Below are positions 1 to 10,785 of a stretch of 64,000 nucleotides of DNA, piece by piece; the stretch's first letter is position 1, and each line of letters opens with the position of its first letter. The notes beneath the pieces were generated by a model. It had not been told where the DNA came from and did not search any database. It saw only the letters and a list, made by a program, of their open reading frames with translations. Source of the stretch: Branchiostoma floridae (Eukaryota; Chordata; Leptocardii; Amphioxiformes; Branchiostomatidae). The stretch is taken from assembly GCF_000003815.2 (NCBI RefSeq), contig NC_049987.1:19490024-19554023 (forward strand). Reading direction: 5' to 3'. The position numbers were made by a program, and so were the translations under genes.

Positions 1-681
1 TATGAAGTACATTTTACTATGGATTGTCCTTTGTATGATAGCGATAGGAGCATTTGATTTGACTATGTGTTAAGTAAATATCCCCACTTTAGACACTTGA
101 ACAGTAAAGAGAAATTTGTATTCCTGACACTTTTGATAAACCAACTCTAACCAACCATACAGCTAGCTACATTTACAATTACCAAGAAGCGAGAGGAAGT
201 CGAATGTCCTAGAATAGATTAGACGCACATCAGATCTGCATATATAGATGTGTATGATTGTTTCCATTGTTACATATATGTGATTCTTACCGTGTGACCT
301 GTACTTAGCCCAGTGGGGCAAAAATGTGCAATAAAGGTCTTCATTCATTATTATGTATATATAATCTGTATCTGTACTAGTATCTATATAGCCGGTATAA
401 GATAACCGCCCTTTGGCATATAACACACCAGCTTCCAGGCACGCGGCATGGCAGCAGCTGGTTATCTCAAACTGAGAGACTTGTCACACCTAGCCTTTGC
501 ACATCTGACTGCAAATGTTGTTGAGAGTCGCATATTTGTTTGTCTGTGACAGTGTGTGTGTTTGTGTGACACTAAGTAATATTTTTGTCACACATAAGAT
601 TGTTGTTAAAATCACAATTTAATGATTAGTGATAACTATGATTTCTTACCACGGATATAAATATTTGCTTTCCTATCACAG
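1..681. other. Intergenic or intronic stretch upstream of the first visible CCDC83 exon
   Basis: I see no convincing exon here. There is a GT-rich tract near 549-575 and AT-rich sequence. The first visible CCDC83 exon starts inside a codon at 682, so its 5' exons lie either off the left edge or in this stretch without a recognisable signature. The small open frames here have no family features. Confidence 0.5.
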
Positions 682-3600
682 GATTGAAGTGAAAAACAAG
701 GCAGTGGAAGAGTTTGTTGCGGAAATCAACGGTCTGGAGGACAAGAACAGAAGGCACAAAGAAAGGGTAAGTGCCAAAAGTTTATTACTTAAATCTAGAA
801 ATAACATACTTTTTGCTTTTTGATAATCATTTCTTCCTCCTAGATCCTTAAGTTGGAATCACCAAGCTGCTGCTAGTGTAATCTTATTTAATAAAAGTAA
901 AACTTACTTGAGTCGTTGAGACAAGTTTTATCATATCAATTTGAAGAATTGTAACAAACAAGAGTCTTATGTATTCCTGCTATTTCATTATAGATGTATT
1001 ACAGGGGAATTTTGGAAAAGGAAAAGCTGTTCATGCTGGATAGCACTCGTAAAATCAAAGAAACAAACGTGACTCTGTAATGCTAACATACAGAACTCTT
1101 CTTTCCCAGAATAACCGACTTAAAGATGAGCAGGCCCTGCACATCCGGACGCTCCTTAAGCAGGCTAAGGAGCGAGACAAGGAGCTTGAGCAGGAGACGG
1201 TGGTGGGGCGGGAGAAGGTGGACTCCACCATGAAGGACAAGTGGAAGGCTATTAGGAACGAGGACAGATCTGTGGAGGGTAAGGATAACACACGTGTGTT
1301 ACTTAGTGAAGAATTACATGTATAACAGATCTGTGGAGGGTAAGGATAACACACGTGTTGTTACTTAGTGAAGAATTACATGTATAACAGATCTGTGGAG
1401 GGTAGCAATGTGTAGTTACTTACACAGAGTATTATAACAAATCAAAAAGGCACCAAATTCAACTAAAAATTCTTGAGTAGTAACAAAAGATACATTTCAA
1501 AGGGTGTTACATAAAAATGACTATTAGGAACGAGGATAGATCTGTCGAGGGTAAGGATAACATACGTGTTGTTACTAATAGTAAAGTATTACACATATAT
1601 CAAATAAGTAAGGCACTGAATTTATCTTGAAGAAAAACTCAACATTCTTGTGAGTAGTACCAAAAATGCATGTATAACAAATGAGTAAGGCACAGAATTT
1701 ATCTTGAAGAAAAACTCAACATTCTTGTGAGTTAAGTACCAAAAATGCATGTATAACAAATGAGTAAGGCACTGAATTTATCTTGAAGAAAAACTCAACA
1801 TTCTTGTGAGTAGTACCAAACATGTATAACAAATGAGTAAGGCACTGAATTTATCTTGAAGAAAAACTCAACATTCTTGTAAGTAGTAACATGCCAAATG
1901 GTGTTACTGAAATGGCGATGAGTGATAAAGATTGTACAGGCCAGTGTTTCCGCCAGAGGGGCGTCCACCCGTCCATTGACGGTCTCATTTCGTTTTGGAC
2001 GGCTTGAACGCAAACAGAGGCCGTCCTCATAAAAAAAAATGCGACCCACATTTTGCCGAGAAATCTGTACAAAGTCGATAAATGTAAACCGCAGTTTTGT
2101 GTTTTGTATTGAAGCTAGACGCTTGGGGACGCCGTCCACAGTCAAAAAGCCGCTTACTGTTTGTTTTGCTATTGTTATGATTGTTGACAATGTGTGTCGG
2201 CGGCCTTTCCCATACGATAATCTCGTTTTTCAAGGTCTCAGCAAGGAGCTTTTATTTGGTCTCAGTTATGCGAATTTTCCCTGCCACATTTCGAAAACTT
2301 GGCGGTAGGTCGATCTCGCTATTACACTACAAACTAATAGTTCTTATTGCGCTCACTGTCGCCGATAGACGATGTTATTCGTCTTTTCTGAACGCAAATT
2401 TCTCGATCTATGGAAGGTTTTAGATGATTTATAAGTATACTACAACATAAAAGAGAATATATACAAATGCTATTTCTTTTTTGAAAGTCCAAGAACCGTT
2501 TCTAGAACTTTTTAAAAGTCGTAGTACCCGTTCGGTGCGGCATACCGGTACGCGGCACAGATCATAACACTTCGGCACTGAACTTAATCGGACGTTAGTT
2601 GAATTGTTTTTTCTTGCGACAGTTAACTATTAACTTTAATTTTCGCGATTTTATAATTAAATTTAATTTTCACGGTTTCACAATTTAATTTAATGTTCGC
2701 GGTTTTGCGATTAAATTTAATTTTTGCGGTTTTCGCGCCCCAAGGTGGACGGCCTCCCAGCTGAGGTCTGGCGGAAACACTGGTACAGGCCTAGAATTTC
2801 TTCATGGTAATGATTGATTATTGTATATAAAATCTAAAAGGGAGTCAAAATGTTTTATGAGATATTCGATACAGACTCTGCTGCCCTGGTTCCAAATGTC
2901 CAGTGTTTGTTCTTTTCTTTCTCCAGCGTATTTGGTTGTTGTAAGTCAGAAATACCTTGCAAAGAGTTATCTGAAGTGAAATTGACTTAAACATTTCCTT
3001 ATCAGATCTTAAGACAGAGATTGAGGAGAAGGAGAAGGAGCTAGCAGACCAGCTGAAGGTGGTGGAGTACTGGAGGAAGTACCGGGATGAGGGGCAACAT
3101 GAGCACGCCAAGCAGATCAAACTACTGGAGCAGGAGCTTCAGGACATGCAGGTAGCAATCAATTGATCGATCAATCGATCAATCAATCAATCAGCCAATC
3201 AATCAATCAACCAATTAATTAATCAAAGGATGTATTGATTGATTGATTGATTGATCAATCAATTTTTTCTATCCTGAAATATCCTATCACCCGAATCTAG
3301 TCTTCTTCCCTTCCTAGAGTCCACTGGAGGGTTAGGGCTTTACACTAAAGTACAGAATATGTGATTACTGGAAGCTGTACGTACTGTTGTTTTGTGTCTC
3401 TGGTCTCCCCAAATGGATATTTAAACACCTTATTTAATTAATGATAAGACATGTGCTTTTGACAGGTGAACTTTGACGAGATGTCCAGCCACCTGCAGCG
3501 ATCCTTAGACCTGGCCAAGGAGAAGATTTCTAACTACATGGACCTGACCTTACAACAGCAGAGGGAAAATGCCTCTGAGGTGAGAGTCTTCATCTAGGTC

Positions 3601-6600
3601 TCAAAAAATTAGTACATGTATACTATCTAGTATTTCAGTATACTGCTGTGGAGGTCCTTCACATGGGTGGGTTGCTGTCAGCTAGTTTTCACATTGCATT
3701 TCCAGGCAGCTCTGCCCTGTTCAGACTACATTGCTATCATATACTATTAGGCACTTCTGGATTACATTGGGCTTACATCTTGTTATAAACAGTCTTTTAA
3801 AAGTGTAGATTTAGTCAGATCAAAGAATCAACCTACAAATTACTCATATAGTAAGGTTCTTTAAGCACAACCAATGGGTACTTACATCCAACGTTTCGAT
3901 GTCTGTCAGACACCATCATCAGGGTAGAACGACTGGAAACTACTTCTTGCTGCTACTTATAGCCGATGTAGGTGGCGCTGTAGCAGCAAGAATGCCGTCC
4001 CAAAGGTGGCTCTGATGAAGTTATTTATGGATACAAATTACTGTATGATAGCCAATGGGCTGAATAAAGTGTCCAAAGTTTTTCTCACAGTCCTTGGTTT
4101 TCATCATGACTGTCCTTTTCCCGATCTTTACTGTAAAATAGATGAGAACCTATGAAATAAATGAAGTGAATGTTTGAGTTGCACTGAAATCTTACTTGCA
4201 AGTTTTTTGTAGAAATGTTGACTAATTTGGTTGTTCTCTATACCCTGGGGACCATTGTCCACTTGAGCACAGTGATTCACAATATTTGACCTTCTGTCAA
4301 TTTGAGGAAAGATATAGTGTGTCCAAAAGTTTGAGTTATAGTTCTTTTAAACTCTAACTGTTAAAGTTTTTTAAGTATTACCTTGTTTGTTTGTGTCCCT
4401 TCAGAGAGCCATGACTCACCTGGACAAACACAGTGCTCAGGAGGTGAAGGACAACGACTGGCTGAAACATGAGGTGCCTTTTTTTTACACTTAACTGATC
4501 ATTGGTTGTAGATTGAAAAAGCAATGGTTTTCATGGCCATGGCCATAAATGTAGTTCTGCATGACAGCAGTATCTTTCAGCAAATTGTGTAAAGATAGCA
4601 GGCCCTGATTGCTTGTAGACCACCAGATCATTAGCCTGGGTATCATCTGGAAAGTAGTTTGCTCTGGAGTTTATCATACACTATATACCAGGGCTCTAGC
4701 CAGCGTCCGTTTTTCCGTCAATTGACGGAAATTTGCTGCGTGTGACGGAAAAATTTTAAAACCAATCCGTCAACCTTGACGGTCAAAAATCTGATAAAAT
4801 CTCCTTGGTGGAAGCTATAGGTGGCTTGGGGACGCTGTCCACGGTCGTAAAAGCCACACACTGTTTGTTTTGTTATTATTGTTATGATTGTTGTCAATGT
4901 GTGTCGGTGCCCTTTCGCATACGATAATCTCATTAAAACCCGTTTTTCAAGGTCTCAGTACAGTCTCTCTAACTCCTGGAATAGTGTTTTCGCGACAATG
5001 GGAATTGGCTGACGGAAAAAAATTTCGAGCTGGCTAGAGCCCTGCTATATACCCACACGTCAGTCACTTCTCGCTCTGCCATTCATTATACACCATAACC
5101 TGTTGCTGTTCCATCTGGGATCTTTGACCACGATAACATCTGCAATCTTCCAAATTTTGGACGAGGGCGCTGATTGGTCCATACACGTGAGCGAATTAAG
5201 GAATGGGTTCAAGCACTCTTTCAAACAGGCATTCCAACACCTGAAATGCTTGTGTGAGGGCCCGTTGTCATTGAACATGCGCTCTAGAACCCATTCCTTG
5301 ATTTTCTCATTAACTCAGACGTAACCACCAAAATGTTTGAATGTGTAGGTCCCCAGATGGGTAGCAGAAGCAAACATAGGAGCAAACTACTACATGTATC
5401 TGCATGGTACCCAGGATACCAGATCATTGGCTCTTAGCTATTGATGAGTAGAGCCATATCTCAAATATGTGAAAGAATTCACCATACTTATTGTGTGGCA
5501 GTTATGGTCCGTAGTTCAACACCTCACAAAAATCAATTCCTGTACTTTACAGAAGAATCATTTACTAGTAATAATAATAATGATAATAATAATAATAATA
5601 ATAATATCGGGTGTATTTTGCAGCCAGTAGGTACCCAAAGTGTGGGTAATGAAGCTGTTTTTAACGTGGTCAATGCACCTCCTCGAGCACGGGACCCCCG
5701 TTTTACGTCCCTCCCGGAAGACGATTTCGTGGAAACGATTTTGTGGAAAGCTTTGTGAGGCTACAGCAATAAAAGATAATGCATTACAAAAAGAGACAGC
5801 GCTTGCATTGGAACTGTGTATGATTTTATTCTCTCTATGCATTTATACTAGGCTGAGCTGCACAGAGGTGAAGTCAGGACGCTGAGGAAGTTTGTAGAAG
5901 TTCTGGAGAAGGAAAACCTGACCATTCTGAGTCAGCTGTTTGAGTGTAGGATAGAAGATCTGAAAATTTCCAGGTGGGTCCAGTCAAGTAGTGTTGATGA
6001 TTTTTTAGACACTAAGATGAAAAGAGCTTTGAACATGTGTATTGCACAATACAGACAATTCCTTCCTGCATTCAACTGCATTTCATCTTGTGTTGTGTTG
6101 TGGATTAAAAAAAAAAAACAGCTAAATCACAACGATAATCTACAGATTGTACCAACACTTTTAATTATTTCTACTTTCATCTTTTACCAGTAACTCGTTG
6201 AGGTTTTATTCCACTCATGTATTTGTGTTCATGTAGGCTGAAAATAAGACTTACAATAGCTTACCTTTAATTATTTTCAAAACATTTATACATATATGTA
6301 ATTATACTGTTTTTCATACACCTCTGATATTTTTGGATGAATAATTTTGTGCATGTTCAAAACATTTTGTAGAGTTATCTATTGCATTCCAGATGAGATT
6401 TAACTGTAATTGTAATAAATTATCATTTTCTGCTCTGTTTTCTTGATAGTTAGTCTTGATAGTTTCAAGTATGGAATAATTTATAATCCATTGCATCTTT
6501 CCAATAGGTCTTCTGTTTCTCAATTGTTCTTATCAATGTTTTTCCTCCTGTAGGAATTTCTACCTGACCCAGTTCAGTGACAGTGATGCGTTAGTCGACC

Positions 6601-7467
6601 AGACAGGAATGTTGGAGATGGACCTGGCACAGCTGGCCATCGGGAAAACTCCTGTGGACAAACTCAGACCAGAGTATGGTAGCGAGTCCTCAAGCTCTGA
6701 AGGTGAGGAAATGAGAAAGAACTAGCAGGTTCAAGCTATTTTATTAACAGAGTTCATGTTTGTTTGTTGTTTTGCAAAAGAAGTGCCAAGATTCCCCTGC
6801 CAACATCAAATACTGTGCTGTCAGTGGAATTTCAGCATGCTTGTCTTGTGACTCACTTGGATACATGTAGTTGACTTGTCAATGTAGGATCTTGACAATT
6901 ATGGTATCATTGAGAGGAGTAATAAACACTGCTTTCCAATGATACATTTTGTACGTCATTCTATACACTTGTTGAAGTAACAACATAGATGAAATGATTG
7001 ATGAAATTTAACTGTCTGAACTTTTTGTTATAAGTCTATGTACAGACATAGTGTAATAACTAGGGGCCAAAACTACTATCAAACACATTTGAAGACTGTG
7101 ACCACATATGAACCCTGGTCAATCAGAATTTTATGCTTGGCAGGGGATCTACTTCCTAGGTCAAGGGGGCACAAGATCAGGGCATGGGCCGCATCGCCCC
7201 TGTTCCCTTGTTAAAAACAATCAATGAGTCACCGTAATAGTCAGTACAAAATATGTTNNNNNNNNNNNNNNNNNNNNNNNNNNNNNNNNNNNNNNNNNNN
7301 NNNNNNNNNNNNNNNNNNNNNNNNNNNNNNNNNNNNNNNNNNNNNNNNNNNNNNNNNCAGCTAAGCCCAGTCAGGAGGACGTTGCCTCGGGCCTGACGGC
7401 CACGCCTGCCAGTCAGAAGAGATGGCCTGTCACTCAGGAGATGATGCAGACTGTGCTGTCAGAATAG
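682..7467 (+). CDS. CCDC83: Coiled-coil domain-containing protein 83-like (5' end missing)
   Basis: Exons by GT-AG junctions and phase: 682-766, 1110-1278, 3006-3151, 3466-3579, 4405-4473, 5852-5973, 6554-6702, 7361-7467; all phases agree and TAG ends at 7467. About 319 residues are visible, almost all charged heptad-like coiled coil. Landmarks shared with vertebrate CCDC83, from memory of the family: VEEFVAEI, then NNRLKDEQALHIR, an EYWRKYRDEG block, NDWLKHE, the stretch ending CRIEDLKI, then NFYLTQ, and an MMQTVL-type C terminus. The family's function is poorly known; no enzymatic motif is visible. The first exon begins inside a codon, so upstream coding exons are missing or unrecognised. 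A 100-N gap lies in the last intron, directly before its acceptor. Introns carry tandem repeats, two hAT-like elements and a composite MITE. Family assignment is strong; orthology needs a phylogeny. Confidence 0.85.
994..1068 (+). other. Possible in-frame cassette exon of CCDC83
   Basis: Between the exons ending 766 and starting 1110 (both phase 0) there is a TAG acceptor followed by 25 open codons, MYYRGILEKEKLF and onward, with coiled-coil-like composition, ending at a weak GT (AAC|GTGACT). The length, 75 bp, keeps frame. A better-looking donor, GTAATG at 1077, would give 83 bp and break frame with the next exon. Vertebrate CCDC83 joins the flanking segments directly, so this may be alternative, lineage-specific or spurious. 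Confidence 0.3.
1266..1600 (+). repeat. Tandem copies of a CCDC83 exon 3' end plus its splice donor
   Basis: The real exon ends at 1278 inside AGATCTGTGGAGG|GTAAGG, starting 1266. The same motif with about 60 bp of following intron recurs at 1327 and, with a truncated donor, at 1389. A fourth copy at 1538 also carries about 30 bp of upstream exon (ATTAGGAACGAGGA). Unit length is about 61-62 bp for the first three. Copies two and four keep a GTAAGG donor. Confidence 0.85.
1601..1892 (+). repeat. Four-copy tandem repeat of about 72-80 bp in a CCDC83 intron
   Basis: The unit begins near AGTAAGGCACTGAATTTATC and contains CTCAACATTCTTGTGAGT. Four copies are nearly identical, with small indels in the GTACCAAAAATGCATG part. 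No coding content. It directly follows the donor-duplication array and precedes the hAT-like element at 1942. Confidence 0.88.
1942..2782. mobile_element. Non-autonomous hAT-like DNA transposon, 841 bp
   Basis: Terminal inverted repeats CAGTGTTTCCGCCAGA (left) and TCTGGCGGAAACACTG (right) are perfect over 16 bp. A perfect 8-bp target site duplication, GTACAGGC, lies at 1934-1941 and 2783-2790. An 8-bp duplication with CAG-starting termini is the hAT pattern. No transposase frame is visible. The interior (about 2125-2245) is clearly related to the interior of the element at 4689-5044 (shared block around TGTTTTGCTATTGTTATGAT and CATACGATAATCTC). Confidence 0.9.
3151..3262. repeat. Low-complexity ATCA/TGAT tract
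   Basis: Runs of ATCA/TCAA followed by runs of TGAT, able to fold into a long imperfect hairpin. It starts right after the exon ending at 3151. Confidence 0.8.
3870..3990. repeat. Possible retroelement-end fragment
   Basis: Contains CCAACGTTTCGATGTCTGTC followed by ACACCATCATCAGG. Motifs of the type CATCATCAGG with AACGTTTCG are common in dispersed repeats, including Penelope-like ends, in many invertebrates. A similar motif (GACGAAGATGACAG with GAAACGTTGG) occurs at 32058-32100. Recognition is from memory and weak. Confidence 0.25.
4634..5417. mobile_element. MITE-like element with 11-bp flanking duplication, host of a nested hAT element
   Basis: Outer ends AGCCTGGGTATCATCTGG (left) and, reading inward from the right, ATCCTGGGTACCATGCAG. 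A second matching block, GTAGTTTGCTC, lies further in on both sides (about 4653 and 5380). The direct repeat ACCAGATCATT lies at 4623-4633 and 5418-5428. Termini match imperfectly, so this is an older copy. The hAT-like element 4689-5044 sits inside it. The superfamily is unclear; 9-11 bp duplications suggest MULE-like. Confidence 0.65.
4689..5044. mobile_element. hAT-like MITE, 356 bp, nested in the element at 4634-5417
   Basis: Terminal inverted repeats CAGGGCTCTAGCCAGC and GCTGGCTAGAGCCCTG are perfect over 16 bp. A perfect 8-bp duplication, CTATATAC, lies at 4681-4688 and 5045-5052. Internal block 4831-4957 resembles the interior of the 1942-2782 element. No transposase is encoded. Confidence 0.92.
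5567..5606. repeat. (TAA)n microsatellite
   Basis: AATAATAATAATGATAAT-type tract of about 40 bp immediately before the dispersed repeat at 5619. Confidence 0.92.
5619..5757 (+). repeat. Dispersed repeat, copy A
   Basis: Starts near TTGCAGCCAGTAGGTACCC and includes CCTCCTCGAGCACGGGACC then CCCGTTTTACGTCCCTCC. A diverged copy lies at 9884-9997. Class unknown; a SINE or a LINE tail is possible. It sits upstream of the CCDC83 exon at 5852. Confidence 0.6.
7258..7357. other. Assembly gap (100 N)
   Basis: Exactly 100 N, the usual placeholder for a gap of unknown size, in the last CCDC83 intron directly before the CAG acceptor of the final exon. Confidence 0.97.
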
Positions 7468-7509
7468 ATGCTGTAGTAAACCACTGGTACACCTACATGT
7501 ACATGTATA

Positions 7510-7900
7510 CACCTTTCTCACACGGCGGCCATGATATATCTAAAACGAGTCCAATGAGGCAAACAAAAGACTGTCCATCATAATAAGTAGTTCAACCAAT
7601 GATAGCGTGGAAATTAGAAAATTGACCAATAAGAGAATGGCTGCATGTCCGTCAAATATTTGCATTATTATGTTTTTATTTTGCATCTCTTAAAGGAATA
7701 TGGGATCAGTACGCGAGTCTAACTTGCTATATATTTCACTGCATAACACTGGCCATGATATGTATTATTTGATCTTATATTGTGAAAATTGGTGTGGTCT
7801 GGGGAAGAACTAAATGGGAGCTGATTTTAGAAATAAGTTTTGTCTGTTTGCTTCATTGACCTCGTCTTCAATCTATCATGGCCACCGCGTGAGAAAGGTG
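7510..7900. mobile_element. TA-flanked MITE (Tc1/mariner-like), 391 bp
   Basis: The left end CACCTTTCTCACACGGCGG and the reverse complement of the right end, CACCTTTCTCACGCGGTGG, match over at least 26 bp with two mismatches. TA lies at 7508-7509 and 7901-7902. It starts 42 bp after the CCDC83 stop codon and therefore probably lies in the 3' UTR. Confidence 0.82.
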
Positions 7901-9680
7901 TATTGATATCTACCTTCTGGGTTACATATACAATGTATACGCGACTTCCTTCGACCCCCGATCAGTTTACACGTACATAAACCATTATGCCTTCTTGAAG
8001 AGAATTCAACTCTAAGGAATGTCTATAGAATTTTTTTTCAGTTTGACAGATATATGTATCTCTGTAAGTAGATGTCATGGAAGACTTTCAAAAAGGTTTT
8101 TCTAGGAAGGAAAAAGGCAAAGAAGTCTGCTGAAAAACAGCAAACATCTGAAGTACCCTTAAACCATATGACCAGAAATGCTGAAATACACATAGTTTCA
8201 GTATTATGAGCTGTTGTTTCTTATTGAACATTGGTATTGTGATACCTTTTGAAAGTTTCATGTAAATGTTACATATTTGAGTACACCAAATGATGTAAAT
8301 AGGGACACTATGAATACACCTCTGTTGAGTTGAAATGTAATTAAGGGTGTTAAAGGGCTTGTAACTTTGTTGTTCAAAGATGGGCATTTTTTGTTGTAGA
8401 TTTGTAAATTTGTAGAATGCTCCATGGTATCCAACACACATAGGAAAACTACTTAATACTTATAGAGGTCATCAGAAAAGTTTCTGTATATATCAGATGG
8501 TTGTATGTATATTCTCTCCTTCACTCTAAATCACAGATTAAAGTATTTTTTAACAGGTAAATGTTTTGTAGATACTCAGAAAGATATTATCATTAAATTC
8601 CACACTTCACCCCATTTCTGCTTTTGCTCTTCATCTGTTATTACTTGATATCTGCTTTTATTTCTTATTACAGGCATTTTACCCGTTTTTATTTCTGCTA
8701 TTTTGTACATACAGTTAAAGCATATACTTAAAAAGTGTGATAGTGTGACAGTGAAGTCTAACCGTCTTGTAGTCTGGAAGTTTGATTTCTTAACTTAAAT
8801 TACACGCAAAATTGGCAGACAAGACTTTGGTTCTGCATAAAACTTAGAAATGAACAGTGCACAATTTAGTCATAGCGTTGGTCTGGGCATTAAATCATCA
8901 GATTCAGTTCCGCTGATAACATACAGGTGGCGCTATTAAACCATGAACGCCATGCAGGTCCAATGTATGCAAATTTGTTGTTTGGACATGCACTTTAAAC
9001 AAATGGTCCCTTTTATGGGTAAGTTAGGCTTTAACGTAAGCCCAAATGCACGTCCTTGAAAATAGTTGAGTAATTTCATGGGATAAAGTTGCTGTAGACC
9101 GTACCCCTAAAAATCAGTGGTCTCGTCTTTCGAGCCACCTGGTCACGTTAGCCCCAGGATATCCGCAAATGTCAGGCCAAATAACGATATATTCCGGGTC
9201 AGCAATTCGTGCATTCTGTTCAACGCTATTGTCCATCACGCTTTCTGTGCCCCCTCCATGGTTTCTAGAAATCCCAGCACCGTTAAAATCTCTCACATTT
9301 GGTAACATTCAACTTCCATAAGTCCGCATTTGGTAACATTAGTTCGCTTTCCCCCAGTGTACTTTCAATGCCTGGCAATATGTATAACGTTACACTTTCA
9401 TCTGCATGTACTTATTCACAGGTCGACTTTTCTGAGCCGTGAGCCAGGTAAATATGCCAGTGGAAATACGTGGAAGGGTCGTCACCGTCCAAAGAAATAG
9501 CAAATATTGCCTTAGTCTCTGGGCGAATAAGGACGAATAAGGACGCATTTCTTTGCTGCTTCATCTTATGTTTATAGCATGATTAAGTAGCGCTTATAAC
9601 GGCCTGTCCGATAACCGAGGGGCCAGTCAGTACAGCCCCGGACAGTGGAGTTGCAGCACACAGACTAGCCCTCTGTTATT
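7901..9680. other. 3' UTR or intergenic stretch without recognised gene
   Basis: AT-rich up to about 8770 with several possible poly(A) signals (for example ATTAAA near 8538). From 8880 to 9600 there is mixed sequence with two short overlapping open frames around 9114-9308, without any family signature. No tRNA or conserved exon seen. Confidence 0.5.
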
Positions 9681-9689
9681 ATATGATAG

Positions 9690-9730
9690 CTTTATTGCAC
9701 AACAATTGAACGGGGTACGTAAAAGTATGG
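9690..9730 (-). mobile_element. LINE 3' tail fragment
   Basis: TTTATTGCACAACAATTGAA followed by CGGGGTACGT is, on the minus strand, a 3' terminus ending TTGTGCAATAAA. Similar minus-strand tails occur at 55580-55615, attached to a recognisable LINE C terminus, and at 62895-62930. Confidence 0.5.
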
Positions 9731-9883
9731 CATTTACATAACTACAGTTCTATAACTAATACAGAAGTTGTAGTATGGGATAAGTTTCTTACAGTCATTG
9801 GTGGCTTTTACAATCATTGGAGGAGTTTCTAATGTCTAAACTTTCTTTAATATATTTTCCTATATATTCATCTGGTGCATTAA

Positions 9884-9997
9884 TGCAGCCAGTAGGAGCC
9901 CGATTTTGTGTAATGAGGCTGAATTACGTGCTCGCCGAGGCAACTCCTCGAACATTGGACGCCCGTTTTACGTCCCTTCAGAATGCAATCCCTTACA
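9884..9997 (+). repeat. Dispersed repeat, copy B
   Basis: ATGCAGCCAGTAGGAGCCC through AACTCCTCGAACATTGGACG and CCGTTTTACGTCCCTT parallels copy A at 5619-5757 along its length with many substitutions. Confidence 0.6.
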
Positions 9998-10268
9998 ACA
10001 TGTCCGAGCTTTATCCACTAATTATATAAACTTTCCATGCGATCCCCAGCGGCTGGCAACGTTTCTAACATAACCCATGCCAGAACACTTAAAACTTCCA
10101 AATTTAAAACGCTTGGTAACATCTGAGTACAATTTTGGTTATTTAGTTAGCTTCTCGCAATGTCTAGAGTCACCTGTACAAACTTACAGGTCAACAACCT
10201 TTCTGGGCGGTCAGACAGGTATGGCGTATTGGTTATTGTGCAGGTACCACATGGAAAGGACAAAGTAA

Positions 10269-10432
10269 TAGCCTCTACCAGGCTCCGTGGATCGGTAGCC
10301 AATGAATCATTATCCTCACCACGTTGTGAGGAAACGTACTCTTCTGGTGGCTAACTCCCCTTGCGCACTATAGACTCTATTTGTCCAATTTCTGCAATTA
10401 GACCACCGATCCACGAAGCCTGGTAGAGGCTA
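10269..10432. mobile_element. MITE with 9-bp target duplication (MULE-like), 164 bp
   Basis: Ends TAGCCTCTACCAGGCTCCGT (left) and, inverted, TAGCCTCTACCAGGCTTCGT (right) continue to GGATCGGT on both arms: 28 bp with one mismatch. The direct repeat ACAAAGTAA lies at 10260-10268 and 10433-10441. A 9-bp duplication is typical of Mutator-like elements. Related right ends recur at 51990-52107. Confidence 0.8.
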
Positions 10433-10754
10433 ACAAAGTAACACAGCCAGCGGACATTACCACAGAAAATAATACATTAATTATGTGGATCAAAGGAAAT
10501 TATCATTGGTGTAAAATGTCTGTCTGGGTAAACAATATTTATTTTGTGTACATGCCCAAACCCAAGGACTTGCCAAACCCTACAACCATTCCTTAGAGTC
10601 CTTTCCCACCGCAAACAAAGCTCCAATTTTTGCTGACTACCTGTACCCCGTAGGCTGGCGTAGGCATGCAGTTCATTGTCCCGAACGTGTACTTTGACCA
10701 TGGTCACCAAACAAAGGGTACCATCAACCACCTGCCGTTAAATGTTATCCTTGA

Positions 10755-10785
10755 CCAATCGCGATAACCTCATGGTATGACGTCA
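10755..10785 (+). promoter_or_regulatory. CCAAT box plus CRE, upstream copy
   Basis: CCAAT at 10755-10759 and a full CRE palindrome TGACGTCA at 10778-10785, start-to-start distance 23. The same pair with spacing 22 lies at 11228-11257, just before the carotenoid oxygenase. CREB/ATF and NF-Y are the usual binders of such sites; use here is inference. Confidence 0.45.

Noticed and set aside
994-1076. Exon using the better-looking donor GTAATG at 1077
   Set aside because: 83 bp would break frame between two phase-0 exons; the weaker donor at 1069 is the only in-frame option.
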